Assembly: GCA_963930645.1 (NCBI GenBank)
Contig: CAWVNO010001229.1
Location: forward strand, 85,172 to 149,171
DNA from: Salticus scenicus
Lineage: Eukaryota; Arthropoda; Arachnida; Araneae; Salticidae
Reading direction: 5' to 3'
Length of the DNA stretch: 64,000 nucleotides
The notes below the pieces were generated by a model. It had not been told where the DNA came from. It searched no databases and saw only the letters and a program-made list of their open reading frames with translations. The position numbers were made by a program, and so were the translations under genes. Shown one piece after another: positions 12,699 through 25,220 of the stretch. The stretch's first letter is position 1; each line of letters starts with the position of its first letter.

Positions 12699-12898
12699 TA
12701 TAGAAATATTAATAATGACTCAAAATTTTACTTTAATTAATCAAAATTCATTATTTTACCTCTTTAAGGAAGCAAAATTAAAACTTATTCAATCTATGAA
12801 AAGTGCATGTGGGTCTAGGTACAACTTAAAAGAATTATGCAATGAATTCGAAAATTAAAAACAAAATAATTCATTTTTGATTATTTTTTCTGTGGCAG

Positions 12899-13038
12899 AA
12901 AACAGCAGTTTGCAGTTATTAACATCACATGATAAATCGCCAGACCGAAGGGAAACAGTTTGAAGATGAAGCAAGCCACCCACTGAGGATGAGGGGGAGC
13001 TCCCTTGAAAGGACTTTGGGAAAACAACAGAAGCTTAA
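12899..13038 (+). ncRNA. Candidate non-coding or UTR exon
   Basis: A pyrimidine-rich tract ending CTGTGGCAG lies directly upstream, and GTAAGG follows at 13039. The 140-nt body is clearly more GC-rich than its surroundings (CCACCCACTGAGGATGAGG, GAGCTCCCTTG). All three frames contain stops, so it would be a UTR or lncRNA exon. This rests only on splice-like boundaries and composition; it could equally be a unique-sequence fluctuation. Confidence 0.25.
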
Positions 13039-13275
13039 GTAAGGTTCCTCATTTTTATAATGTTATAAGTTAATTATTTTGTTGAATAAATGTATTCAAC
13101 AAATTTTCACTTTTGTTTATTTAATGACTTGCCTTACTTTATTTATACAACTGTTAGTTACATAATGTTCAAGTAGATAAGTAAATATTAATAGTCAATT
13201 AGAGTCACTCCAGATATTTTTAGTACATGACCAAGATAGTGATCCTATATACTTACCTGCCAACACAACTGTTTT

Positions 13276-13518
13276 TAAGAGAGACCACCTGTGGCCGAGC
13301 AGTTTTGAACTCAAAGCTGGTAGATGGGAGGTGCCGGTTTCAATCCCAGGTCGTGCTCATCGACCTAGCCGTTGGGAGTTTTTTATTGTTTCCTTCGAAA
13401 CTCACATAAATATGGGCTAGGACCCCTTAGAAAGACCCCCCCCCCACAGAGGGCATTCCCCCTACAGGCCTAGAACACTTATGGAGTCAATTGGCTTTAA
13501 ATCCTACAACCAACTAAC
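13276..13518 (+). mobile_element. tRNA-derived SINE, family SA, copy 1
   Basis: The head carries an A-box-like TGGCCGAGCAG and a B-box-like GGTTTCAATCC, as in type-II (Leu/Ser-like) tRNAs. It is followed by a body with GGGCTAGGACCCCTTAGAAA and an AACCAACTAACC-type tail. A 10-bp direct repeat CAACTGTTTT flanks it at 13266-13275 and 13519-13528, as expected for LINE-mediated retroposition. The same head and body occur in reverse at 60360-60586. Confidence 0.8.
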
Positions 13519-13528
13519 CAACTGTTTT

Positions 13529-14667
13529 GGAGTACAATATAAACTAGTATTCTGTGGCCATAACAGAACTTCCTTCTGTATTATTATAATATACATCAAT
13601 TGAACATAAAGCTGTAATGGAAGATCGTAACAACAAAAATGTACAGATTTTTCATAAAAATCCACTTTTATTTAACTAACATGTGGATATTTTTGCGTAA
13701 GTTATAGGTACAAAATTTTTGATTCAATTCAGTAATAGGTATACCACATTTCTGGTGATATGTACCAAAATAAAAATAACACACCATAAATGCGAACTAT
13801 GGTGGGGAAAAAAATCAGGAGATTTTGCATAATTTTAAGAGAGGATAAGGAATATTCATTATTTATGTGAAGAAAAAATATCAATTTTATTCAATGCTTG
13901 TTATTTATTTTTGAAATATGAAGGAAACATTTTTAAATGAAATTACAAAGATGAGAAAATAAAATCTGCATAATCTTAAAGCTGTTACTTTTTTTTTCCT
14001 TTTCTTTTTTTAATCATTAAATCCAAATTTTAAAGCATTTTGTTTTCACCATTTATTATTTTTAACCAACTACTTTAAGCATAAATTTCAATAATAGACA
14101 AAAACAAAAATTTGTATTTCAACAATAAAACACACACACACACACACACAGAAAGAAAGTTTCATCAATTTTTTGGCAAAACAATCATATTCTTGAGAAT
14201 AAACTTTGAAAAAAGTACTAAAATTAGTAAATTAATGCTGAAAGATTCATATATGTCTGAAATTGATAAAAAAAAAAAATCATCTCATCAGATAGCTGTT
14301 GCTGTGATCCCCTCCCCCCCCCCAAAAAAAAAATAAATAAATAATAATAATAATTCAATTATACTATATTTTAGCACTCATGAAACAGTATTTTGGGAAA
14401 CTGTGGTGAAAGAAAAAAGTTATGTAGTTCAAAAGTTCGCCTAATTACACACTACTTAAAAATAAAAAAAAGCAGTGAAATGATACTGTAATTCAAACCC
14501 CAAGAATAAAAATTTTGTTGATTTTAGATGAGATAGTCACAGATCTCAGGAATTAACTTGGACAAAAGAACAAAGCCATGGGGATTGTTCGTTGTATATC
14601 AGTATACTACTGGTAGTAAATAATATAAAAACAGTTTAGAACCATCTACTACTCCTCCTTCATTATA
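13529..14667. other. AT-rich sequence with an (AC)n microsatellite
   Basis: A CA repeat lies at about 14130-14150, and a C-run with poly-A at 14307-14332. No gene seen. Confidence 0.45.
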
Positions 14668-14675
14668 ATTTATGG

Positions 14676-16536
14676 TAGGGATGCACAACCTTTTTGGCTA
14701 GAGGGCCTCTCTCACTGTTCAGTAGGATACAAAGGGCCACAGACGAGATACCGTATATTTCCATGTATAAGCCGAGAATTTTTGGAAATTTTTCGGAAGC
14801 TGAAGTACGGGGGTCGTCTTATATACGAGTCCACACTTCTAACAAAAAAAATGTACTTTAGAAACAATGATTGAATGTATATATTTTAACCACTTCACCG
14901 GCCATCCCGAGATAACTTGGAGGAAATGTAACCTTCCACATACTACAGTGGCCAGTGAAGTGGTTAAGCTTAAAAACTATATATAAAGTAAAATAATGAT
15001 ATTAAACCTTATTTTTAAATGATTATCGCTTATAAAACTCTTAAATTAGCAATTTTAAATTTATTTCTAGAGCAGCTCGATGTAGTCATGTGTGTTTACA
15101 TTTCTTTTTTTTTTTTTTTGACCTGCTGATAGCTGACATCATTGGCAGATTGCACAAATGGAGTAACTTCTCTGTCTGATTCGGAAATAGTATAAGAGAA
15201 ACTTGAAAAAACAGGACTCTTGTTCATATTTTTAATTTATACAATTAAATCATATCTGTTTCAAATGTTTCTAGGCTTACACTATCAAAAAAAGTGGCAA
15301 ATCTTCTTTTTTTTTTTTTTTTTTTTTTTTTGAAGATTGCCTTGAGGCACTGGTAAAAATACTCAAAAGTAGAAATATACAAAATAATTTAAATACGTCA
15401 TTAAAAAAAAATTGACACAATCGGTCCTTAAATGGCTAATTTATGCAAACATCCAGTGGCAGCAGCATCGACGTTAAGCCCCCTGGTATTACGCCGACTA
15501 TCGTTTTCAGCTGCCGGCACTTGTCCTTCACTGTGTGTGCGAGAGCATCTGTTCGATGCCTGTGCTAGCCTCCCTTCTGATAAGGTTGCCAGAGTTAAAA
15601 CTATTGCCGTTGGTGAACACACAGCAATCATTTTACGTCATAGCTAAGGAATTCAGTTGGATAAGCATGCACTTCGCGCAATTTCATTGGACAGATTATC
15701 CTGAAAGTTTTATAGATTGGCAATATTTTCACCATTTTGGCGATATACTTGAACTTTAAAAGAGTATTTTTTCAATTCAGCTTATACACAGGTTTGCAGT
15801 TTTGCGCAAATTTCTGAAGGGAAAAATGTACTCTCGTCTTATATACGGATCGGCTTATATTCAGAAATATACGGTAATATAAAAGAATTAAACTATATTT
15901 GCCGTGTAATATATACATACACACATATACACATGCATGTATAAAAAGGTGCACTATCATTGACAAATGCCTGTGTGCAAAACTTTAGTTAGTTTTATAT
16001 GTTGCTTAAAAAAAAATTATATTGAATAGTAAACAAAAGAATGAAACAAATGTATCATATAAAATACAAAGTGATAAATAAACAAATAAAAAGTGTGGTT
16101 TGCAGAGAGAGAAAAAAAAAAGTTAGATTGGGAGTCACAAAAACAATAAGCATAAATGTAAAGCCTGATAGAGTGTACCAAAGTAACCACTTACCAATAG
16201 CTTATTCTATGATTTTTCCAATAAAAAATTAAGAACATACTCTGGGTTACATTATTGAGAAATGGAATGGAAAACTTAGCTCTCAAACAGAAATGTGTAT
16301 AAAAACCAACATTTTCATTCTCTCCCTTCCCCCTCCAAAAAAAAAAAAAAAAAAAAAGATTTTGTAAAATGCCAGTTTTGCAGATGCAACAAATAAATAC
16401 TATTTCTTTCTCTCTTTTTTATGTTTTTTCTTCTGCTAATGATTTATTCGACCTAAAATGTCAGTCCTTTGGCGGGCCGCAAACTGATGCCTACTGGGCC
16501 GCATGTGGCCCCCGGGCCGCAGGTTGTGCACCTCTA
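14676..16536. mobile_element. Non-autonomous hAT element with TSD ATTTATGG
   Basis: The left end TAGGGATGCACAACC pairs with the right end read on the other strand, TAGAGGTGCACAACC. Subterminal GGCCGC/GGGCC motifs follow, as in the widespread CAGGGGTGCCCAACC hAT group. An exact 8-bp TSD ATTTATGG lies at 14668-14675 and 16537-16544. The element was itself hit by another transposon at 14751-15874. No transposase is left. Confidence 0.8.
14751..15874. mobile_element. Tc1/mariner-like (pogo-type) non-autonomous element
   Basis: The inverted ends CCGTATATTTCCATGTATAAG and, on the other strand, CCGTATATTTCTGAATATAAG are flanked by TA on both sides, the Tc1/mariner target. Subterminal motifs include CGTCTTATATACG at both ends. 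Between 15432 and 15647 there is a GC-richer patch with open frames on both strands and no recognisable domain. A related terminus occurs at 61697-62476. Confidence 0.7.
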
Positions 16537-16544
16537 ATTTATGG

Positions 16545-19343
16545 TCACAATTTCACATTAGATTTACATTTATTTCAAAAACTGATAATGACTTTTAAAG
16601 AAAATGATTTCTACAGAGAGGTGGAAACTAAGAAACTTACAGTGTAGCAATTGGAATACGGTACTAGATAATGCACACAGGATTATAATTTTTGTTTTGA
16701 AATTAAAACAAAATACTAGCATAACACTACCAATAAATGTGTTGCAAATTAAATTATTCAGAATTTGCAAAAACTTGTTTTTAACTGAAATTTTGCAAGA
16801 TTTTCGAATATATAAAACAAACAGGAGAAATATACATTAAAACATAAATACAGGCAATATAGTTAAAAAAAATAAGTAAGTTTCCTGTTAAAAGCAGATA
16901 TTTTATAGCATTTTTATATGCTTAATTTCTTAAAATTAAATCCACCAGATGATGTTTACAAAAAACAGTAATTGACAAATCATGAATAATTGTTCATAAC
17001 ATTAGCAGATAGTCTCAGGCAAAATATAGTCTGAATAAATATCTCATATATTGAATTTGATGTTATTCCATGCCATAAAACTGCAATATAGCTACTAAGT
17101 AAATCATGAAAAATGTTGATGGACATCATCCCTCCCTTCTCCTTATCAATCGATATACTGTTAAAATAATAAATAAGTTTGTAAGAAAACACCATATATT
17201 GCAAAAAATGTTTATGTGATATATATATATATATTGTAATATTTTTTATTCTCTATATAGTTAAAAATAAGTTTTCTTTGAATTTTTGTCATTTAAAAAT
17301 ATATTTTTATATGTTTATTAGGATTAAAAAAAAACATCATCATCTTAGTTGTAATAGGGTGATTTTTAAATGCATTATCTTTATCAGTTTTACATGATTT
17401 GAAAAATTTCTTAAAGAAAGAAACTTATCTAGATATGGATTCCTTATAGTTTTCTAATCTGGTAATTAATAGTGAGTTTATTTATTTAAATTTCAAAAAG
17501 TGTCTTGGCAAGTACCTGTTTTCCTCATGAGAATTATCTTTAAAAAACATTCTGCAAATCCTTTTGTATCAATAATTAGCAATTAGCTTAACAAACCTAG
17601 CTTAGATTATCTCAAATATTTGGTTTTAAATCAAACTAAAATCAATATTTACTTTAAAATTTTTTAATATTGAAATAGTCATTAAATCATGAGAGTCACT
17701 TGGCTTCTAAAATAAGGTCCTAATTTCAAATAAAAATGCTTTAATTAAAAAGTAATGGTTTTCCATGCAGTTACAATCGATAATTAGAAAAACTATTTAT
17801 TTATACAAAACAACAAATATATTCATGCAATGTTGATATTTAGCTACAATAACACTCATGAGACTAACAATCCTGTTGTAATAATGCAAAGAAAACTCTG
17901 TATAAAAATGTGGGGGGGGGGGGAATCAAAATTTATTACATTATTATGCTATGGTTAAATAAATTAATAAAAAATGTAAAAGGACATAATCCTTCATTCA
18001 TTTTTAGAAAGTTGTTCAAAAACATCTAATTCATTAGAAAATTATGGAAAATATGATCTTTCATTTTTAGTATAGACATGAAATTATGAAAATAATTTGC
18101 TTAATGTCTACATGAGCAATATAATTTTATTCGATTTGAATAAAAATGCTTTCCTCTGAAATAATTAGAAACAAAACTTTTTTTCCTCATTCTTTATAAG
18201 ATAACTTGTAAGCTTCAAAATTCTGATATTATTTACTTTTTTTTTTTTTTAACTTAGTGATCAAAAGATACACTATTAACTAATTTCATTATTTTTATAA
18301 CATAAATGATATTATAAAATAAATGGATAACATTTCACATAGATAATAAAAATGCTCATACAACAATGAAAGAATAAAATTATTCCAGTTTTAAACATAA
18401 ACATTAAAAGAAGGAAAAGCATGGATTTTTCTTTTTTTAATTATTATTATTATTGACATAGGAAACACGGATTTGTATTATTGCTTAACGCAATATACAA
18501 GTATTTTCCAAGTAAATAAAAATAATTTCTCTGAGGTAATACTAATAAGCTATATGTGAAGACATGTAGCATTTAAGTTATTAGACATCATAGTTTTTAT
18601 ACATAGTTTATTATAGTTTAAGACATTGCATTTAAGTTATAAAATATTATATTAGTATTTTATTCAACTTGCTTGCATTCTTATTTAACACTTACAACAG
18701 CTTTATTTTCTATAACATAACTATATAGTAATATATAAAGTTTTTTTTCAGTAATGAAAAAGATTCAGGAACGTATTTCTTTCTTTTTTTCAAATAAGCA
18801 GCTGGTAAATTTCCATTACTTGCTAATTAAAGAAAGAGAAAAACCCTCTTATTTTACTACTCTGAAAAAAATATAATGAATAGATTCAATTTAATGTGAA
18901 ATTGTGAATCGCTTCATGCAATAAATTTATCAACATTATTAAATTAAGATTAAAATATTAAGACAACAAACTATTAATTGATTTGAAAGTCACCTAATAA
19001 AAAAGAACAAAAAATACTTTTCTCTTCCCATGCCTAAATGGGTTTCGTAAATAAATAGAAATTCCCATCATGCAATCGAACATCGAACGAAACATTTATT
19101 TATTATAAACATAAAATATTTTAACGCCAATATAATGATGTATAACAAGAGCTAGCAACCCTCCGTATGGTTGCCAGGTAAATCGCCAAAAAGTACTGAA
19201 TATGACTAGTCAACATTTCCTATATTGTAGAAGACTCTATATTATACTCTCTCATCATGGCTGATGCCAAAAACTTTTTCGGCATCAAAAATCTTTGCAC
19301 GTTAACATGGGGATGATAGATCTATGGTTGATATATATTGAAA
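16545..19343. other. About 2.8 kb of AT-rich sequence, no element ends seen
   Basis: Only homopolymer runs (a G-run at about 17911-17921) and short AT microsatellites. The part directly before 19344 contains a short upstream ORF starting at 19258 and a GATGCC...GGCATC hairpin, possibly the 5' leader of the THAP exon. Confidence 0.4.
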
Positions 19344-19414
19344 ATGCCGAAGTACTGCGCGGCTTATAATTGTAGAAATAAATTTATGAAAGGAAGTGGA
19401 ATAAGTTTTCATAA
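19344..19414 (+). CDS. First coding exon of a THAP-domain protein (partial)
   Basis: The frame from ATG 19344 reads MPKYCAAYNCRN, then KGSGISFHK, and is cut by a consensus donor GTAAGT at 19415-19420. MPxxCxAxxCxN...SFHxFP is the start of the THAP C2CH zinc finger, a DNA-binding fold found in host THAP proteins and P-element transposases. The first two zinc cysteines (residues 5 and 10) are present. The exon stops exactly before the expected FP, with phase 2 (only AA of the last codon is in this exon), so reading on into the next codon hits TAA and splicing is required. The ATG has A at -3. I could not find the next exon (W, then Cys and His); it may lie beyond the inserted elements, or the gene may be dead. 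The exon lies 55 bp outside the TIR element at 19470. Confidence 0.55.
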
Positions 19415-22354
19415 GTAAGTTAAATCTACAAAAAAGACACTTAAAATATACAAAAAAGCCAAGCTCTTACAGCCCAATTCACAGCGCGGCCGAGTAGACA
19501 AGCGAGTGAGACGTGACGTAGCCGAAAGCCGAATCTCTACTCCATCGCTGTTCTCGGTAGTAGGAGAAATTGCTATTCCGGGGCCCGTTTTCACTCGGAC
19601 ACGAGTTGTGCCAGCTGATCGATGAAGCAAGCGAGAAGGCGTCCCTAAAATGACGTCAGTTTTACCGATTATGATAGAAAACGTAGCGATATAACCAATA
19701 GGAAAGGTTTCATCGGAATATTGTTTGTAATCAAAAGCACGTGCACGTTGTGCTTACTGCGTAGTTGTAGAAATTCGATTGTAGACATGACAGTCCGTGA
19801 TTGCTCTAATTTACATTTTCACCTATCTGATTACGTCAAGTTTTTCCAACAAAATTTTAACTATGAATTAAATAAGTTCTTAATTTCAGACTGAAATATT
19901 ATTGTTTTATGTATGTGAATAATGAATATTTTGTCATATACATTAACTTTAATTATTCAGTCATTTGCAAATTGGATTAAAGCATTTCTTCTTAACATCT
20001 TATGTGGAGTATAAAAATATAATTACAAGATGTAAATAGGTAAGGAGAGTGATTTATATATTCTTGCTTCATTATTAAATTTCAGTTGAAAATTTGATAT
20101 ATATATTTTTTTTTAGTATTGATATAAAGATTTTTGTTATAAATTGCTATGAATTTTTTTTTTATTTAGAGTGTTTGCTTACAAAGTTTTTAATTCTGCG
20201 TCTTTTTTTACATCAGTTTTTCAATTCATTTTAAAGCTTTTATAACATTAAAAAAGTTGCTTTTTCCTCTGTTCCTCTAAATTGTGTTTCAGATGAATAT
20301 TTACTTTTGCCAAGTTTTTCGATTACTTCAATATTTCCAAACAGAGTAATTTGTTAGCCAATGTCTAAATATTCAGCTTCATTATTGCCAAACATAGTAA
20401 CTTTTTGTCATATATCTAGCACTTTTAAAAGTGTGCAATCACATCTTCACTTATTTATTTTCAAGAGATATTTGTTAAAGAGCATAAAATCTATTTTGAA
20501 TAGACATAAAACCTATTGCCAATAAACACAATATATGTATATATATACATATAATACTTGGTGTGGACGCTAGATGAAATCATTCTATACCCATATTTAT
20601 AACATTTTTATAGACAACTCTACATATTACTATATACATGACAAGCCAACAATTTTTCGTCAAATGCAACTCTTTATAGTAATATCTTTACAGTTCAAAA
20701 TACTAAATAGGAAAATTCTGTTTTAAAATATTTTTTCTCTTTAATCAGATGAAAATTATTAAGTTTTTTCACTATTTAAATTAAAGAAAAGAATTTATTT
20801 CAAATATCACAAATATAATTCTTTATTATTTACTAAAAGTATTCAATATCATATATTTAGCAATGCTGAAAGCACCGAGTGAAACCATATTTCTCTTAAC
20901 ATAGTCATAAAAATTCCTTTAAGCAAAATCTTGTATAAGTTATCAAAATAGAAATAAAAGTCACTAATTTATCTAAGTTTATCTTATTATTCTACTATGG
21001 TGCTTTACTTTTTTAATACCAAAGCATCACACAAAATATGACATTTTTAAGACCTATAATTGAATTTCTTATAGCCATAAAGTAGCTGCTTCACAAACTT
21101 TTAACACATTAAGGGTGTTTTGTATTGATTAATAATACAAAAATATATCAGTAATTTTTCTTACCTATTTGCAGCTTAATAAAGTGAATCATAGTTTAGT
21201 ATTTTTCTTGGATCCAGTTTTTTTTTATTCATATGAGATTTTAATGATTATTTTCAGATGACTGAATAATGCATTACATGTGTGTCAAAATATTTAATTC
21301 TACATACATAAAATAACTATTAAGTTAAAAAACAATCAAAATAATATTTAAATAGATTAATCACCAGGTTTATTTATGAAATTAATGGCCTTGATCATTT
21401 CGACATTAAATGTTTTTCACAAGGGAAGCATTTAAAATAGAATGGAAGTTTATTTAAAAATAAATAAATAGTTAGCTTTGCAACCTTATTATGTATTGAT
21501 AGAAACTAAACACATTAATTTAATTTGAAATTTAAAGTCTCATACACACTTTAATCATTTGGAATTCAAATTAACAAAAATCTGTACTTAAAGAGGGAAA
21601 AAAGTAAATATACATGTATAAACAAACCTATTTTTATTTTTTGAGTAATAAATATGAAATTCTGTACAAGATGGAGTTTAGTTCAGTATGAAGGACCTTT
21701 TTCAAAGTCTATTCTTCTATACAAAAGCATGAAATAACTCATAAGTGTTTTGCTCCTTCTAAATAGTTACTATATCCATTTCTTAAAATGTTATATTACA
21801 ATTTTAGTATAGGATAATCTTAGTGACTTAAATTTTTGTTGCCATTTTGAGGATAAATTAAAATAGCTGTCACAATTGCATTAGTATAATCTTGGCGAGA
21901 AATATTAATTTTCTTAAACCGAATATATATATATATATATATATATATTTCCTTTCACGTAAGAAAAAATTGGATGCATTATTTTGAAAGTGGGAGGAAT
22001 CAACTTGTTTTAACTTTTTAATAATTTTGAAGTTAAACTAGTGCTTTTTATTTAATATTGTTTGAACTGAAAAATAAGCATTATTAGATTTTGATACCAA
22101 CTTTTGTAGTGATCAATTGAGCGGTGTAGTTTTGTATAGAGAATTGAAATTTAACAAAACTTAAAAATTGTTTGATTCAAGGGGAGTAATGCAAATTTCC
22201 ACAATGCTAAAATCACTGTCTAAAAACAATAGTCGTGTAATGCAGTATCAAGATAACTAATAAATAAATGTTCCAACTTCCATTGACCAAAATGAAATTT
22301 CTTCTAGTACTAACATTACCGCTGTGTACAAGTTTGTCAAAAGATTATTGTAGC

Positions 22355-22735
22355 AACTGTATCTCAATTTCATGTTAGATTATTTTGTTTTTATAGAAAT
22401 TTCTCATTTTGAATGTTTAATTTGCCTTATAATGTTTTAACAACAACTCTCTAAGACAGGTGCCAATACTTAGATATTTATCGCATTTTTTTCTCCCCAG
22501 AAAGTGATAAATTGCTAAATATTAGCACCTACGTGGATGAAACTACTTAATATTGAAAAGCGCTGAAAACAACTATTTGGGATGCAAAATAAATGACCTA
22601 TTATAAAAAATATCTATTAAAACCTATAACAATGATATTTAGACAGTTGTTGTTAAAACATTATAAGGCAAATTAAACATTCAAAATGAGAAATTTCTAT
22701 AAAAACAAAATAATCTAACATGAAATTGAGATACA
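22355..22735. repeat. Foldback with arms of about 90 bp
   Basis: GTATCTCAATTTCATG through GTTTTAACAACAACT (about 22360-22450) returns nearly exactly inverted at 22644-22735. The central 190 bp has a weaker nested inversion around AGGTGCC and TAGCACCT. The RNA would fold into one long hairpin. No TSD was assigned. Confidence 0.7.
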
Positions 22736-23865
22736 ACATAATTTTGAAAATTTGGTTTGCATGATTTACAAAACAATTTGCATGTCTGTTTATCTCTTAC
22801 ATTCATTGCTTGTATGAAAGTAGTATGTATATGTTTTTATTTAATATCTTGTATCATTAAAAAAAAAATAAAAAAATTATCTTGTTATGATGGTAAACTT
22901 AAAAATTGTTTAAGCATATTGCTGTTTATTTATTTAACTTTCCAAAAAAGTTAAAAGGTGTTTATGACTTGGTTGATTTTTTTAAGATGACAGTAGTTGA
23001 AAATTGTTTATTCATAGTTTTTTCACAACTTTTGTCATGTAAATAATAGTTTGTTGGAATATTTCAAGAATATCCATCAAATAAACATCATTCATAAAAC
23101 ATAAACATAACATTCATAAATAACAAACATAACATTCAATATACATAACATATCAAACATCATTCATGCCTTTCTTTGAAAATTTCAATATTCTCGAAAG
23201 ATGCATTGTAACCAAAATATGGGATCTCTTATCATTATAAAACAAGCGATTTATCGCCAAATGTGACCTTTCACAACAATCTCAAGATTTTGTTATGCAA
23301 CATAGTGTTTCATAACAAAAAGTGTGTTTCAAGTTTTGTGTACAAAATCTATTTTAAAACACAATTTTCTCTTTGATTAATTGAAAATTGATAAAGTCTT
23401 TTTATTTCTTAAATCTGAAATATGTATAAATTCATGGACAGGTGCAGTATAATACATCATTTAACAAGTTTTCAAAATTGTAACCAAAAATCACCAAATT
23501 GACATTTTAGCATTTTTAAGCCATTTGAAAGTTAGCTATAATTGTGTTTTTCTCTAGATAATTGTCTATGTAAATATTTCTTGAAAGTATAATATATTAT
23601 CTTTATATATCACAAAACATAATGAAATTTATATATAATTCAGAGGCACAAAGCCACGTTTTCTAATGAATAAGGTGTAATCAGCATTAATGATTGATTT
23701 ACATGTTTATATTAAATTAATCAAGTACATTTTAAAAAATAAGTCGAAAAATTTTAAAGAGCATTTTTTTTTTTTTGTATTGAAACAAGGATGAGAAGTT
23801 GGAGGTTTAAAAGTGTAACAAATGGATACAGATGCAAAGTGTTTTATAAATCATGCAAACCACCT

Positions 23866-23867
<2 letters not shown>

Positions 23868-23899
<32 letters not shown>

Positions 23900-23900
23900 C
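23868..23900. repeat. Long poly-T tract
   Basis: An uninterrupted T-run of more than 30 bases. Confidence 0.8.
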
Positions 23901-24714
23901 TCCTTCTTTTAATTTATTGAAATTTGAATTTTAAAGCAATAAATTTTGTAAATATGAGTTTTGCAAAATATTTAATACATGGTTACTTAATGCAAAAATA
24001 TTTAATTCTCCTTACTTATTTACAGCTTAGTGATACACATATTTTCATCCCAAAAGAGGCATTTTTCTTAATGTAGTATCCAGTGTAAAGATAAAGGACT
24101 GAATTGATACTGCCTATGAATATGACAAAATTTTAAATATCCACATTCATAAAACAATACCCATTCAGTCTAAAAAATGAAATTTCACTTTATTTTAATC
24201 ATTTTCATTAAAAATCATGTTGAAAACTATAAAGTTAAAATAAATAATATTAAATGATTATTTTCTTAAAAAACGCAGTATAACTTCCCAAAATAATTGT
24301 AAATCTGTCGCAAATTTCTTTTCTGGAGAGTCAACAACAACCGTTCTCCGTCAACGCACACTTGTCCATCGCTGCTTCTCGGTTCTCGCCGGCATAGAAG
24401 CAGCCGAGTTCACGGTGCAAACAAACGAGACATTTAACACAACGATGGAGTAGAGAAAATGAGCCCCAGAATTGCTATTTCTCACTCACCGGAAACGCTG
24501 ACGTCAAAATGACGTCAGAGATGGGCGTTGTCACTGCCATTTCTCCACTCGTACGTACTGTGAATCGGCCTGAAAGAAAGAGAATTGATTAAAGTTGTGT
24601 CTAAAAAGGGTGTGATATCAAATTCCCAAGCTTACATTCAAATACTTATTTAATATTCCCTTTTAACTAAATTTTCACATGTGAATCAACCCCCACATTC
24701 AGATGTCCTCTGAT

Positions 24715-24856
24715 AAGGATCCTTAACTAAAGATCTTTAAAAAGATGCATTTTCATTGGTCAATCAAAATGTAAACAATCTTTATTTCCGACTTTCCTTA
24801 AAATAGAAATTCAGATGTCCGTTTAAAGATCTTTAACTTTAAGGATCCTTAAATTC
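24715..24856. promoter_or_regulatory. Subterminal palindrome array of E1
   Basis: AAGGATCCTTAA at 24715-24726 and AAAGATCTTTAA at 24729-24740 are followed by TTTAAAGATCTTTAA and TTAAGGATCCTTAA near 24822-24853. The motif TCAGATGTCCG of the terminus is repeated internally near 24810. Such arrays are commonly transposase binding sites; that role is inferred. Confidence 0.5.
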
Positions 24857-25220
24857 TTAAGGATAGCTCTACACCTCTCCTTAAACTTAAAGATTGGCAG
24901 CCATCTTGTTTTTCTGTGTATGATGATTTTGCATTATTTTTATCATTTTTTTTTTTTTTCGAATAAAGTAAGTAATAAAGTATTTTTCTCAAGTCCTTAC
25001 TTATACTGTCCTTCTGTATGAGATATTATAGATGCATTTGTACTGCCTTAATAAAACAATTTTGATTTTTTTTTCGTATGCACTGCGAACGCGAACAAGG
25101 CTTATCTCGCATGGCTTATCTATAGTTAAAAGTAAATAGTTGTCATTCCGTTCAAAAACGATTTCATTTTTCATTTCTTTCAATGGGCTACAGGTACCGT
25201 ATAATAGGATGAAACTGCAT

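Larger units (their letters stand above)
19470..24572. mobile_element. 5.1-kb element with short TIRs and CRE-like palindromes
   Basis: The left end CAGCCCAATTCACAG and the right end (other strand) CAGGCCGATTCACAG match at 13 of 15 bases. Both ends are GC-rich for about 200 bp and share CTACTCCATCG(C/T)TGTT and TTGCTATT/AGCAATTCTGGGGC segments. The interior is about 4.6 kb of AT-rich non-coding DNA. TGACGTCA palindromes occur at 19651, 24499 and 24510. No matching TSD was found, so the class is unknown. Non-autonomous. Confidence 0.55.
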
